Assembly (NCBI RefSeq): GCF_023700005.1
Contig: NZ_JAMLJK010000004.1
Location: forward strand, 1 to 64,000
Origin: Larsenimonas rhizosphaerae
GTDB taxonomy: Bacteria > Pseudomonadota > Gammaproteobacteria > Pseudomonadales > Halomonadaceae
Length of the DNA stretch: 64,000 nucleotides
Direction of reading: 5' to 3'
Part shown: piece by piece, positions 19,277-27,890 of the stretch
Layout of the letters: every line of letters starts with the position of its first letter
Position numbering within the stretch: the stretch's first letter is position 1
Position numbers and translations under genes: made by a program
The notes under the pieces: model-generated
Told to the model about the DNA's origin: nothing
Database searches by the model: none
What the model saw: only the letters and a program-made list of their open reading frames with translations

Positions 19277-19300
19277 AGCCATTTCTGGCTTTCTTGTTTT
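19277..19300 (+). terminator. Weak candidate terminator after the polysaccharide genes
   Basis: A five-base-pair stem (AGCCA/TGGCT) with a TTTC loop is followed by TTCTTGTTTT. The stem is short, so termination here would be partial. Confidence 0.35.
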
Positions 19301-19461
19301 TAAAAAAGTGGTGACGCAAACGATTTATACGTTTGCCGATCAAGCCATTTGATTAGCTTTTCTGATCCCTGAAAATCCCAGCTCCAGCGCTGAAGTGTAT
19401 ATTTTTCATAGGTCCAATATGTGGAGCGGTTAGATATCCAGTCTAAAAGTGTTAGAGTCAT
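19300..19461 (-). CDS. Possible 53-residue reverse-strand ORF
   Basis: Starts with ATG at 19461-19459 and ends with TAA at 19302-19300. The product is unusually rich in Trp, Tyr and Lys (MTLTLLDWISNRSTYW at the start, LIKWLDRQTYKSF near the end), which looks more protein-like than random intergenic translation. No Shine-Dalgarno is visible upstream. It could be a remnant of a transferred gene in this junction or chance. I do not recognise it. Confidence 0.22.
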   Translation of the reverse strand: MTLTLLDWISNRSTYWTYEKYTLQRWSWDFQGSEKLIKWLDRQTYKSFASPLF

Positions 19462-19530
19462 GTCTTAGGAAAAGGTCTTCGGTCAGTAAGACTTGGTGAA
19501 AAATAGAACAAAATTTTCAGGGGAATGATT

Positions 19531-20967
19531 TTGACTCAGTGTCCACTGGTAGTTGACCTGGATGGAACCCTTGTCAACACTGACATGCTGCACGAATATG
19601 CCCTTCGGTTATTGAAAGACAGTCCCCTTGACGTGATACGTATCCCGGTCTGGCTATCCCAGGGGAAGGCTGTGCTCAAGCAGCAACTGGCATCCCGTAC
19701 CGATTTTGACCCGGCCACACTCCCTTATAATAAAGAGCTTATCGAGTGGCTGGAGCAACAGCATGCCATGGGCCGCCCTCTGGTGTTGTGTACGGCCTCG
19801 GATACTCGCATTGCACATGCCATTGCCGAGCATCTTGGTTTTTTTGACGAAGTGATTGCAAGTGATGGCCTTAAGAACATGGCTGGTCATAACAAGGCAG
19901 CGACTCTTCAGGCGCGTTACGGCCATCAAGGTTTTGACTACGTCGGTAATGCCTCACCTGACTTGCTGGTCTGGAAAGAGGCCCGCAGGGCGATCGTCGT
20001 GAATGCTTCCGACAGGCTTGCAAGTCAGGCAGAGGCATGTGTTCAGGTAGAAAAGCGTTTCCTGCGCCAGCCGCGAGGGATATCTGCGTGGCGACGTACC
20101 CTGCGGATTCATCAATGGCTTAAAAACCTGCTTATTTTCGCTCCGCTTCTGGCGGGACACCTGTTGACGGATGCAGGCGCCTGGCTTTCATCAGCCCTGG
20201 CCTTTATTGCCTTTAGCCTGTGTGCTTCCGTTGTTTACATTGCCAATGATCTATTGGATCTGGAAAGTGACCGTCTACACCCACGGAAATGCAAGCGACC
20301 CTTTGCTGCTGGCGTCGTGCCTGCATGGATGGGTGTTGTTATTGCACCATTACTGCTTCTTGTAAGTGTTGCCATTGGTAGCCTGGTCAAAGGCGACTAT
20401 TTTCTGTCATGGCTTGCCTTCTATTTTGCCCTGACCTGCACATATTCCTTTCTGTTGAAACGTCTGGTGTTACTGGATTGCCTGACCCTTGCGATGCTGT
20501 ATACCCTGCGAATCATTGCGGGAGCTGCCGCCGTGGGCAATATATTGTCCTTCTGGCTATTGGCTTTTTCCGTATTCGTCTTTTTGTCATTGGCTTTTGT
20601 AAAGCGATACGCCGAGCTTGAAGTCAATATTCTTGGTGGCAACAGCAAGCTTCATGGTCGTGGCTATCACACCAGCGATGCTTCGCTTATCCAGACAATG
20701 GGAATAGTGTCCGGTTACTCCTCGGCACTCGTTCTGGCCCTTTATTTAAACAGTGACGCCGTTTTACGGCTTTATGAATCACCCCGAGTTATCTGGGCGG
20801 CGGTACCCCTGTTACTGTTCTGGATCAGTTGGATGTGGATGCAGGCGCACCGCGGCAATATGCACGATGACCCGCTGGTATTTGCCGTCAAGGATAGAAC
20901 CAGCCTGATAACGGGAGCATGCTTCTGCGGCGTGCTGGCCGTAGGTGCGATGGGGGTGCCATGGTAG
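19531..20967 (+). CDS. HAD phosphatase-UbiA prenyltransferase fusion (polyprenyl-phosphate phosphoribosyltransferase-like)
   Basis: About 478 residues. Residues 1-190 form a HAD domain with CPLVVDLDGTLVNTD at the start and LVLCTASD as motif II. From about 195 a UbiA-type membrane domain follows, with LRIHQWLKNLLIFAPLL, the Asp-rich motif NDLLDLESDRLHP and about nine membrane helices. UbiA proteins of this type include mycobacterial Rv3806c, which transfers ribose-5-phosphate from PRPP to a polyprenyl phosphate. The HAD part could remove the 5-phosphate. The AGGGGA at 19519-19524 fits a TTG start at 19531 (six-base spacing); an ATG at 19525 would have no spacer. It overlaps the DprE1-like gene by seven bases. 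Confidence 0.82.
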   Translation: MTQCPLVVDLDGTLVNTDMLHEYALRLLKDSPLDVIRIPVWLSQGKAVLKQQLASRTDFDPATLPYNKELIEWLEQQHAMGRPLVLCTASDTRIAHAIAEHLGFFDEVIASDGLKNMAGHNKAATLQARYGHQGFDYVGNASPDLLVWKEARRAIVVNASDRLASQAEACVQVEKRFLRQPRGISAWRRTLRIHQWLKNLLIFAPLLAGHLLTDAGAWLSSALAFIAFSLCASVVYIANDLLDLESDRLHPRKCKRPFAAGVVPAWMGVVIAPLLLLVSVAIGSLVKGDYFLSWLAFYFALTCTYSFLLKRLVLLDCLTLAMLYTLRIIAGAAAVGNILSFWLLAFSVFVFLSLAFVKRYAELEVNILGGNSKLHGRGYHTSDASLIQTMGIVSGYSSALVLALYLNSDAVLRLYESPRVIWAAVPLLLFWISWMWMQAHRGNMHDDPLVFAVKDRTSLITGACFCGVLAVGAMGVPW

Positions 20968-22253
20968 AGGTTACTTCCTGGGGGCGCTTGACGCGTCATC
21001 AGCACAGGGTCATTCCTGTGACGGATCGGAATCAGCCGGGGCTCTCTGCAGCGCCAGGATCATCCATCGCCCACGGGATGGGCCGCAGTTATGGGGATGT
21101 CTGTCTCAATGGTGGCGGTGCGATCTGGCAAATGAGGGGGCTTGATCGGCTGATATCATTTGATCAGGGATCGGGGCGTCTACGCTGTGAAGCTGGTGTG
21201 TTACTGCAGGATATCCAGCGACTCATGATTCCACGAGGGTGGATGTTGCCCGTCACCCCGGGAACGCAGATTGTCACAGTGGGTGGTGCCATCGCCAATG
21301 ATGTCCATGGCAAAAATCATCATGTCGTGGGTTCCTTTGGCGACTGTGTGACCAGACTCTGTCTGCATCGCACTTCCGGCGAGGTTATCGAGTGCGGGCC
21401 GGAACTTGAGCAAGACTGGTTCGCTGCCACCGTAGGAGGGATCGGCCTGACGGGGGTCATCACGGAGGTTGAGCTGCAGCTGCGCGCCACTCGCGGGCCG
21501 TGGCTTTCCACTGAAACCATACCCTACGACAGTCTCGATGAATTTTTTGCCTTGGCAGACGACTCGGAGTCGGGATGGGAACACACCGTATCCTGGATCG
21601 ACTGCCTCGCAAAACAGGGGCGCGGTATTTTCATGCGAGGTAACCATGTGGGCGAGCAGGATATGCCACTGCCTCGTGCTCGCTCTCGTTCCGTGCCCGT
21701 GACGCCACCGGTTTCCGTGATCAACCGGCTCACCCTGCCGCCGATGAACTGGAGCTATTATCAGCTTCAGAAACGTCGACGTGGCACAGGGACGGCTCAT
21801 TACGAATCCTTTTTTTACCCTCTTGATAACCTGCACGACTGGAACCGGCTTTATGGGCCCCGCGGGTTTTATCAATATCAGTGTGTTTTGCCGCGTGAGT
21901 CTGGTGAGTCCGGAATTGCCGCGATGCTGAGCGCCATTTCCCGCTCGGGTGAGGGGTCATTTCTTGCAGTATTGAAAACCTTTGGTAATCGTGAGGCTTT
22001 GGGCATGCTTAGCTTTCCGCGGCCGGGCGTCACTCTTGCACTGGATTTCCCCAACCATGGTCATCAGACATTGAAACTGTTTGAGGCACTGGATTCGATT
22101 GTTGCAGAAGCGGGGGGGCGACTCTATCCGGCCAAGGATGCCCGTATGCCTCGTCATCTGTTCGAAGCGGGTTATCCTGGCCTTGATAACTTTATTTCCT
22201 TTCGTGATCCGGGCATCAGTTCCGAAATGTCACGCCGTCTAATGGGCAGTTAA
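20961..22253 (+). CDS. DprE1-like FAD-dependent decaprenylphosphoryl-ribose 2'-oxidase
   Basis: About 430 residues, a VAO-type FAD oxidoreductase. GMGRSYGDVCLNGGG, PGTQIVTVGGAIANDVHGKNHH, FGDCVTRL and ATVGGIGLTGVITEVEL follow mycobacterial DprE1 closely, and the C-terminal half keeps the DprE1 block FYPLDNLHDWNRLYGPRGFY. Lys392 in LYPAKDAR corresponds to the catalytic lysine of DprE1. The position of the benzothiazinone-reactive cysteine is Ala360 here. It would oxidise the 2' hydroxyl of polyprenylphosphoryl-ribose. Start at ATG 20961, supported by GGGGG just upstream and by overlap with the UbiA stop. Confidence 0.88.
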   Translation: MVEVTSWGRLTRHQHRVIPVTDRNQPGLSAAPGSSIAHGMGRSYGDVCLNGGGAIWQMRGLDRLISFDQGSGRLRCEAGVLLQDIQRLMIPRGWMLPVTPGTQIVTVGGAIANDVHGKNHHVVGSFGDCVTRLCLHRTSGEVIECGPELEQDWFAATVGGIGLTGVITEVELQLRATRGPWLSTETIPYDSLDEFFALADDSESGWEHTVSWIDCLAKQGRGIFMRGNHVGEQDMPLPRARSRSVPVTPPVSVINRLTLPPMNWSYYQLQKRRRGTGTAHYESFFYPLDNLHDWNRLYGPRGFYQYQCVLPRESGESGIAAMLSAISRSGEGSFLAVLKTFGNREALGMLSFPRPGVTLALDFPNHGHQTLKLFEALDSIVAEAGGRLYPAKDARMPRHLFEAGYPGLDNFISFRDPGISSEMSRRLMGS

Positions 22254-22254
22254 T

Positions 22255-23007
22255 GTGAATACCTATCAACGTATTGTTATTGTCGGTGCGACATCGGCCA
22301 TTGCCGAACATTGCGCGCGTCTATGGGTTACCCGCTCGCCGGACGAGCTGGTGCTTGTCGGCAGGCATCAGGAAAAAACCGAAGCAGTGGCAGCAGACCT
22401 TCGCACCAGAGCGCCGGGAGTTTCAATCAGTGTGCGGATGGCTGATTTTCAGTCACCAGGCAATATACAGCAACTTGTAGACGAGTTGACGACAAGGCGG
22501 GCCGTGGATCTGGTGTTGATCGCGCATGGGTCATTACCGGATCAGGGCATGTGTCAGGCTGATCTGTCACTTGCCAATGAAGCGCTGGACATCAATGCCA
22601 TCTCCCCGGTGCTGTTTGCCGAAGCTTTCTCGGGAGCTATGGAGCGCGTGGGGCAGGGCTGCATTGCCATTATCGGTTCGGTAGCCGGGGATCGTGGGCG
22701 TAAGTCGAATTATATATATGGCGCTGCCAAAGGGCTGGTGGAACGTTACGCCCAGGGGCTGGATCATCGCCTTGGTGCAACGAAGGTGAGAGTAGCGCTG
22801 ATCAAGCCCGGCCCCACGGATACGCCCATGACCGCCCATCTCAAGAACAGCGGTCCGGCTCTGGCCAGTGTTGAGGAAGTAGCACAATGTATCGTGAAGG
22901 GCGTGGATAAGCGTAAACCTGTAATTTATGCCCCTGGTAAATGGAATATTATTATGCTTGTGATAAAGCTTTTGCCTCGGTTTGTATTTAATAAGGTTAA
23001 TATATAG
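22255..23007 (+). CDS. DprE2-like short-chain dehydrogenase
   Basis: 250 residues, GTG start two bases after the previous stop begins. VIVGATSAIAEHCAR is the NAD(P)-binding motif in the variant seen in DprE2 proteins, GSVAGDRGRKSNYIYGAAKG contains the catalytic Ser and the Tyr-x3-Lys, and the length fits. It should reduce the 2-keto intermediate made by the DprE1-like enzyme, giving the arabino-configured lipid. A general SDR function cannot be excluded, but the order UbiA-DprE1-DprE2 makes this role likely. Confidence 0.85.
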   Translation: MNTYQRIVIVGATSAIAEHCARLWVTRSPDELVLVGRHQEKTEAVAADLRTRAPGVSISVRMADFQSPGNIQQLVDELTTRRAVDLVLIAHGSLPDQGMCQADLSLANEALDINAISPVLFAEAFSGAMERVGQGCIAIIGSVAGDRGRKSNYIYGAAKGLVERYAQGLDHRLGATKVRVALIKPGPTDTPMTAHLKNSGPALASVEEVAQCIVKGVDKRKPVIYAPGKWNIIMLVIKLLPRFVFNKVNI

Positions 23008-23016
23008 GTTTTCGAT

Positions 23017-24594
23017 ATGAACGATCGTCGGGTGATTTTTTTATTTTTACCATTTATTTTGGGTGTTTCTTTTCTTTTTTTAAAAGGCCTGGGTGATTTT
23101 GACTCTTTTGGACAAATGCTTTGGGCTGAAGATGGGAAAATTTTTTTAATGCAAGCCTCCGAGTTTGGATGGCAATCCATTTTCAAACCTCATGCTGGAT
23201 ATATGCACCTTTATCCCAGGCTGATTTCTTATGTTGCCAGTTTTTTTAATTTTGAATTAAGGCCATTGATATCATCGCTCGGATGGTTTTTTTCTTATTT
23301 TTTTATGGTTTATTCTATTGTTTTTTTTATGATGTTACGGGGGGTGAAGGCTCCTCTTATATATTTAGCAATATTCCTTGTTACAGTCCAGCCAAACGAT
23401 AACGAGGTTTTTTTCAATATAACAAATTCGCAATGGATGCTGGGCGCCAGTCTTTTTTTGCTGGTTTTTTCTAATTTCAAGCCAAGGCATGGTTTGATAG
23501 TTTTCTTTCTGGTTTTTTCTCTGTCTCTAACGGGGCCATTTTCAATAATTTGCATGCTTCCTTTAATTATTTTTTGTTTTTTGGAAAAAAATTGGTTTCG
23601 TGTCAAGTGTGCTCTTGTTCCAATTGTTCTTGGCGCATTGGTGCAGTGTTTTTTCCTATTAAGTTCTGGGCGCGGTGCAGATAAAACCATTAATACTGAT
23701 CCGGGACAGTGGTTGCTGGCATTTTCGAGAATTAACTTTTTTGGCGATATATCGTTTCCAATGGTGGTAGTGGTTTCTTTTTTTTGGTTTTGTTTTTTGT
23801 TTTTTGTTGTAAAGAGAAGGTATTACAGAAGGGTCGACAGCTCTATATTCTTGGTTTTTTGTGGAGTTTTGATGGTTGTTGCCAGCCTTTGGTCAAGCAA
23901 GGATTTTCCCACACAGATTTCACCTGTAGGGACGGGAAGTCGATATTCATGGATCCCTTACGCTTTATATTTTATCGCAGCTATTTCTGTTGTAAATACA
24001 GGTATCCTGGGCAGAGCCTTTATGGTTTGCATGCTCACGATATGTTTTTCAGGTTTCAAGAAGGTTGAAAGATATAATCTTAATTTCTCCGATTATGCAA
24101 ATATGTCCAAAGTCACCAATACAATAATTCCTATAAACCCTGTGTGGGGAAAATATCCCGGATGGTATATCGCTGACTCTGTTCGTGAGGATGAGGACCA
24201 TAAATCAATAAGCTTGGATATTGATTTAAAAGATATGGCTGCTCACAATATTGAGGTGGTTCGAGGTGGTGAGTTTAACTCGTTGAGCAATGATCCTTTT
24301 ATGATGTTCGGGCGCAGTATCAGCTGCCATGACTATGAAAGTGTAGGTGTGGAGTTGAAGGTCTACCGGGATCAGGCTGGGTGGAGCCAGCTTTTCTGGA
24401 AAACAGATAAAGCAGAATTTACTGAAAGTAATTCCTTGAGAAGGTGGTATCCAAAAGGATATTCATTACAGCAGTATGCATTTAATAATAATGGCGGTCA
24501 CTTCAATTTACGATTTGATCCCATGGAGCACAAGGGGCATGGGGCGATTGAAAGCGCTTCTGTAATATGTGTTGGAAGCTTACTTTCCAATTGA
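23017..24594 (+). CDS. Polytopic membrane protein, possible GT-C glycosyltransferase
   Basis: 525 residues, about ten hydrophobic segments to near residue 360, then a soluble C-terminal part of about 160 residues. In the first periplasmic loop (residues 30-70) an acidic pair occurs in MLWAEDGKIFLMQ, followed by HAGYMHLYPRL. Acidic residues there are typical of GT-C enzymes that use polyprenyl-phosphate sugars. No named family was recognised. The gene has much lower GC than its neighbours, with long T runs. Adjacent to the arabinose-lipid genes, it is a candidate user of that lipid-linked sugar. Confidence 0.6.
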   Translation: MNDRRVIFLFLPFILGVSFLFLKGLGDFDSFGQMLWAEDGKIFLMQASEFGWQSIFKPHAGYMHLYPRLISYVASFFNFELRPLISSLGWFFSYFFMVYSIVFFMMLRGVKAPLIYLAIFLVTVQPNDNEVFFNITNSQWMLGASLFLLVFSNFKPRHGLIVFFLVFSLSLTGPFSIICMLPLIIFCFLEKNWFRVKCALVPIVLGALVQCFFLLSSGRGADKTINTDPGQWLLAFSRINFFGDISFPMVVVVSFFWFCFLFFVVKRRYYRRVDSSIFLVFCGVLMVVASLWSSKDFPTQISPVGTGSRYSWIPYALYFIAAISVVNTGILGRAFMVCMLTICFSGFKKVERYNLNFSDYANMSKVTNTIIPINPVWGKYPGWYIADSVREDEDHKSISLDIDLKDMAAHNIEVVRGGEFNSLSNDPFMMFGRSISCHDYESVGVELKVYRDQAGWSQLFWKTDKAEFTESNSLRRWYPKGYSLQQYAFNNNGGHFNLRFDPMEHKGHGAIESASVICVGSLLSN

Positions 24595-24605
24595 GGGTGT
24601 AGCAA

Positions 24606-26939
24606 GTGATCATAAATAACAATAGTAGAATGGTGTCAAGATTTATATGGATGTTGGTTTTTATAACTCTTGTACTTGCCTGGGTTCCTTTTTTTCCTGG
24701 TATGCCTGTAGTCGGTCTTGATCCTTCTTGGGCATTGGGAATGAATCAAGCCGTGGCTCAGAGCCTCGTATTTGGTCAGAATATCGTTTTCACTTACGGA
24801 CCTTACGCATCTATAAAAACGCATCTTTATCATCCTGTAACCGATGGTTTGATGCTAGGGGGATCATTATATTTTACGCTAATGCTTTTTTTGGCTCTTT
24901 ACGTAAACCTGAAAAAGCGGGCTATTACTGGCGGCGTGATCATGCTGCTTTTATTTGCAGGGTGCTTTTATTCCAGTGATGGAATGATGTTCTTTTATAC
25001 GCTGTTAGCGGGTCTATCCGTTCGTGAAGTGGCTGGTGAAAGGGCCTTAGGTGATAGAGCAAGGCAAGTACACTACCTTCTGGTAGCTTCCCTATTTACG
25101 GCATTTGGCTTGCTCCCATTGGTGAAGGGCTCCTACCTGATCGGATGTCTTGCAGTTTCTTTGCTGAGTTTCATATTTTGCGCTCTTAAAAGAGATTTTC
25201 TATTGGCCGGGATTGTGCTGGTCTTGCCAGTGCTGGCAATGGTTATATTCTGGACGATTGCCGGCCAGCCATTATCGGCGTTGCCTGATTACTTTCAGGC
25301 AATGCTGCCTATCATTACCGGGTATACCGAGGCAATGTCTCAGCCTGGTAATATAATCGAGCCTGTCACCTATATACTTGCCGGCATTGCTGTGGTGCTG
25401 TTTGCAGCACTGGAAGCGAAAAGAACCTGGTGTGAGCGTTCGTTTGCAGCACTGCTGTTTGCCTTGATACTGTTTCTGGCTTTCAAGGCCGGGTTTGTTC
25501 GTCATGATGCTCATGCAACTACTGCAGCGTGTGTATTATTACTGTGTGCTGGTTGGATAGCTGCTACTTCTTTAAGTAAACGAATCTGGTGTGTCGCCGT
25601 GCTGGTATTTTTGGCCGGTGCCTATATTGCTTCACATTATGGCGCTTCACCCTTTCAGATATATAAACGGCAGGCCCATGATAATTACATCAAGGCCGTC
25701 AAAGGGTTGGCGTATCGTTTTTCTGATCCTGATTTCTTTAATGAAAGGTATGATGAAAAAATAAACGATTTAAAGGAGATGGCAGGCTTTCCGCAGCTTG
25801 CAGGCACGACCGATATTTATTCATTTGACCAGGCTGAACTGATTGCTTCAGGCAATCACTGGGCTCCACGGCCAGTACTGCAAAGCTATTCGGCGTATAC
25901 CCCCGAGCTTCTGGCGTTGAATCGCAACTATCTGCTGGGAGATGATGCGCCGGATAATATTTTATTCAGGATTCAGCCCATTGATAGCAGGCTTCCCTCG
26001 CTGGCGGATGGGGCTAGCTGGCCCGTGCTGCTTACTCGTTATGCGCCTGTTAGTTTTGATAATAACACTTTGTTATTAAATAAAAAATCGGCACCGTTTG
26101 ATAGCCGGCTAGTTGAAGTTGGCAGCGCCGAAGTCAAGCTTGGGCAGCCTATACCTGTACCCGAGGACGCGCTATTTGCGACTGTCGATGTCAGCAAGAC
26201 CTGGAAGGGCCGGCTGGCCAATACGTTTTTCAAGTCAAGTGAAGTTGATATTCGGCTAAACAAAATAGATGGCAGTGTCAAAAATTACCGGTTTATACCA
26301 GGGATGGGAAAAACGCCTTTTTTGATCTCGCAGGATATTGAGAACACGCTTGATTTTGGACTGCTCTATACAGGAATGAGGCTATCTGAAAGTCACAAAG
26401 GTGTTACCTCCTTTTCCATTATGCCTAAACAGCATGTCAGTTTCTGGAAACCGGATGTTACCGTTCATTTTTTCTCGCTCAAGGTACCTACGGATAAAAG
26501 CCTGATAACTGTCTATGCCTTTTCAGAGCCTGAGGTGCGGACTTTATCAGATGTGGCGAATATAAAGGCGTGTGAAGGGGGCATGGATGATATAGATGGA
26601 AAGCAACCCGAGAATTTTTCATCCATTGACTCCGATCTGCTGGGTGCGACGGGATGGTTGACGGTTTCTTCGTCGAAGGGTCAGCTCGCTGATGACATTT
26701 ATATAACGCTGACACCTGAAAACGGACAGATGTTGTTATTGGCTACAAAACCCATGCGCCGCCCGGATGTGGGCCTGCACTTTTCCAATCCCTTGCTGGC
26801 GCAGGCCGGTTTCAGGCTGGCAGGCCGAATCGATCATCTGCATGGGCACTATACTCTAGGGCTTGCATATCGCTACCAGGGGAATCTGGTGACATGTTCG
26901 CAATACAACATTCCTGTTGATTTAAATTCCAATGGTTAA
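24606..26939 (+). CDS. Large polytopic membrane protein, possible GT-C glycosyltransferase
   Basis: 777 residues. About eleven membrane segments occupy the first 350 residues; the remaining 420 or so are hydrophilic and probably periplasmic. The first loop carries VVGLDPSWALGMNQA with an acidic residue at the usual GT-C place. The overall plan, membrane half plus periplasmic half, is like arabinofuranosyltransferases, but I see no decisive motif. GTG start at 24606 is supported by GAGGG at 24593-24597; an ATG at 24630 is an alternative. It follows the 525-residue membrane protein by 11 bases. Confidence 0.6.
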   Translation: MIINNNSRMVSRFIWMLVFITLVLAWVPFFPGMPVVGLDPSWALGMNQAVAQSLVFGQNIVFTYGPYASIKTHLYHPVTDGLMLGGSLYFTLMLFLALYVNLKKRAITGGVIMLLLFAGCFYSSDGMMFFYTLLAGLSVREVAGERALGDRARQVHYLLVASLFTAFGLLPLVKGSYLIGCLAVSLLSFIFCALKRDFLLAGIVLVLPVLAMVIFWTIAGQPLSALPDYFQAMLPIITGYTEAMSQPGNIIEPVTYILAGIAVVLFAALEAKRTWCERSFAALLFALILFLAFKAGFVRHDAHATTAACVLLLCAGWIAATSLSKRIWCVAVLVFLAGAYIASHYGASPFQIYKRQAHDNYIKAVKGLAYRFSDPDFFNERYDEKINDLKEMAGFPQLAGTTDIYSFDQAELIASGNHWAPRPVLQSYSAYTPELLALNRNYLLGDDAPDNILFRIQPIDSRLPSLADGASWPVLLTRYAPVSFDNNTLLLNKKSAPFDSRLVEVGSAEVKLGQPIPVPEDALFATVDVSKTWKGRLANTFFKSSEVDIRLNKIDGSVKNYRFIPGMGKTPFLISQDIENTLDFGLLYTGMRLSESHKGVTSFSIMPKQHVSFWKPDVTVHFFSLKVPTDKSLITVYAFSEPEVRTLSDVANIKACEGGMDDIDGKQPENFSSIDSDLLGATGWLTVSSSKGQLADDIYITLTPENGQMLLLATKPMRRPDVGLHFSNPLLAQAGFRLAGRIDHLHGHYTLGLAYRYQGNLVTCSQYNIPVDLNSNG

Positions 26940-26948
26940 GTACTTAAA

Positions 26949-27890
26949 ATGAATACGCAAAAAATAATACTTCCCGGTGGTGCCGGTCTGGTGGGGCAGA
27001 ACCTTGTTGCACGACTCAAGGACAAGGGGTACAGCAATATAGTAGTGCTTGATAAGCATCAGGCTAATCTCAGGGTTCTTCAACAGGTACAGCCCGATAT
27101 TGTTGCTGAATATGCGGATCTGGCCCGGCCCGGCAAATGGCAGGCTCACTTTGAGGGGGCTGATATTGTTGTAATGCTGCAGGCTCAGATCGGGGGGAAC
27201 ACGTATCAGGAATTTGTGGATAACAATGTATCTTCTACCGAACTGGTGCTTGATGCCATCAAGGCTCAGCCGTCGCAGCCATATCTCGTGCATATCAGCT
27301 CCTCCGTGGTTGAGTCGGTGGCAGATGACTTTTATACACGCAGTAAAACGGATCAGGAGCAGATGGTTCTGGAGAGTGGCATTTCCTGCCCGATTCTGAG
27401 GCCTACCCTGATGTTTGGATGGTTTGATCGCAAGCACCTGGGCTGGCTTTCCCGGTTCATGAAGAAAGTGCCGGTTTTTCCTGTACCCGGACATGGCCGT
27501 TATATGAGGCAGCCACTTTATGCTGGTGATTTCTGTGATGTCATCATCAGCTGTATCGAAAATCGTATTAATGACGGTATTTATAATATTACGGGACACG
27601 AACGGATTGATTACATCGATATCATTCGTGAAATAAAACGAGCTACTGGCGCAAAAGCTCTGATTGTGAAAATACCGTATTTTCTTTTTTATGCCTTGTT
27701 GCGCATATGGTCTGTTTTCGACAAGAATCCTCCTTTTACCACGCAACAACTCGAGGCATTGACTGCCAGAGACGAGTTTGAAGTCATGGACTGGCCAGGC
27801 ACTTTTGGTGTAAAGGCCACCCCCTTTCGGCAGGCCGTGCAGGAAACGTTCAACGATGACCGCTACAGCAATATTACTCTGGAGTTTTAA
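26949..27890 (+). CDS. NAD-dependent epimerase/dehydratase family protein
   Basis: 313 residues, extended SDR. ILPGGAGLVGQNLVARL holds the Gly-rich NAD motif, VHISSSVVE gives the catalytic Ser, and FYTRSKTDQE the Tyr-x3-Lys. NVSSTELVLDAIK and LRPTLMFGW are usual for sugar-nucleotide epimerases and reductases. The substrate is not deducible. Its TAA overlaps the next start by one base, so it is probably a functional pair with the FAD-dependent oxidoreductase. Confidence 0.8.
   Translation: MNTQKIILPGGAGLVGQNLVARLKDKGYSNIVVLDKHQANLRVLQQVQPDIVAEYADLARPGKWQAHFEGADIVVMLQAQIGGNTYQEFVDNNVSSTELVLDAIKAQPSQPYLVHISSSVVESVADDFYTRSKTDQEQMVLESGISCPILRPTLMFGWFDRKHLGWLSRFMKKVPVFPVPGHGRYMRQPLYAGDFCDVIISCIENRINDGIYNITGHERIDYIDIIREIKRATGAKALIVKIPYFLFYALLRIWSVFDKNPPFTTQQLEALTARDEFEVMDWPGTFGVKATPFRQAVQETFNDDRYSNITLEF

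Larger units (their letters stand above)
19206..19530. other. Intergenic gap between the two envelope modules
   Basis: 325 bases, AT-rich. It contains the weak terminator at 19277-19300, the small reverse reading frame at 19300-19461, and on the right the AGGGGA at 19519-19524 used by the next gene. No recognisable promoter, repeat or insertion-sequence end was found. Confidence 0.6.
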
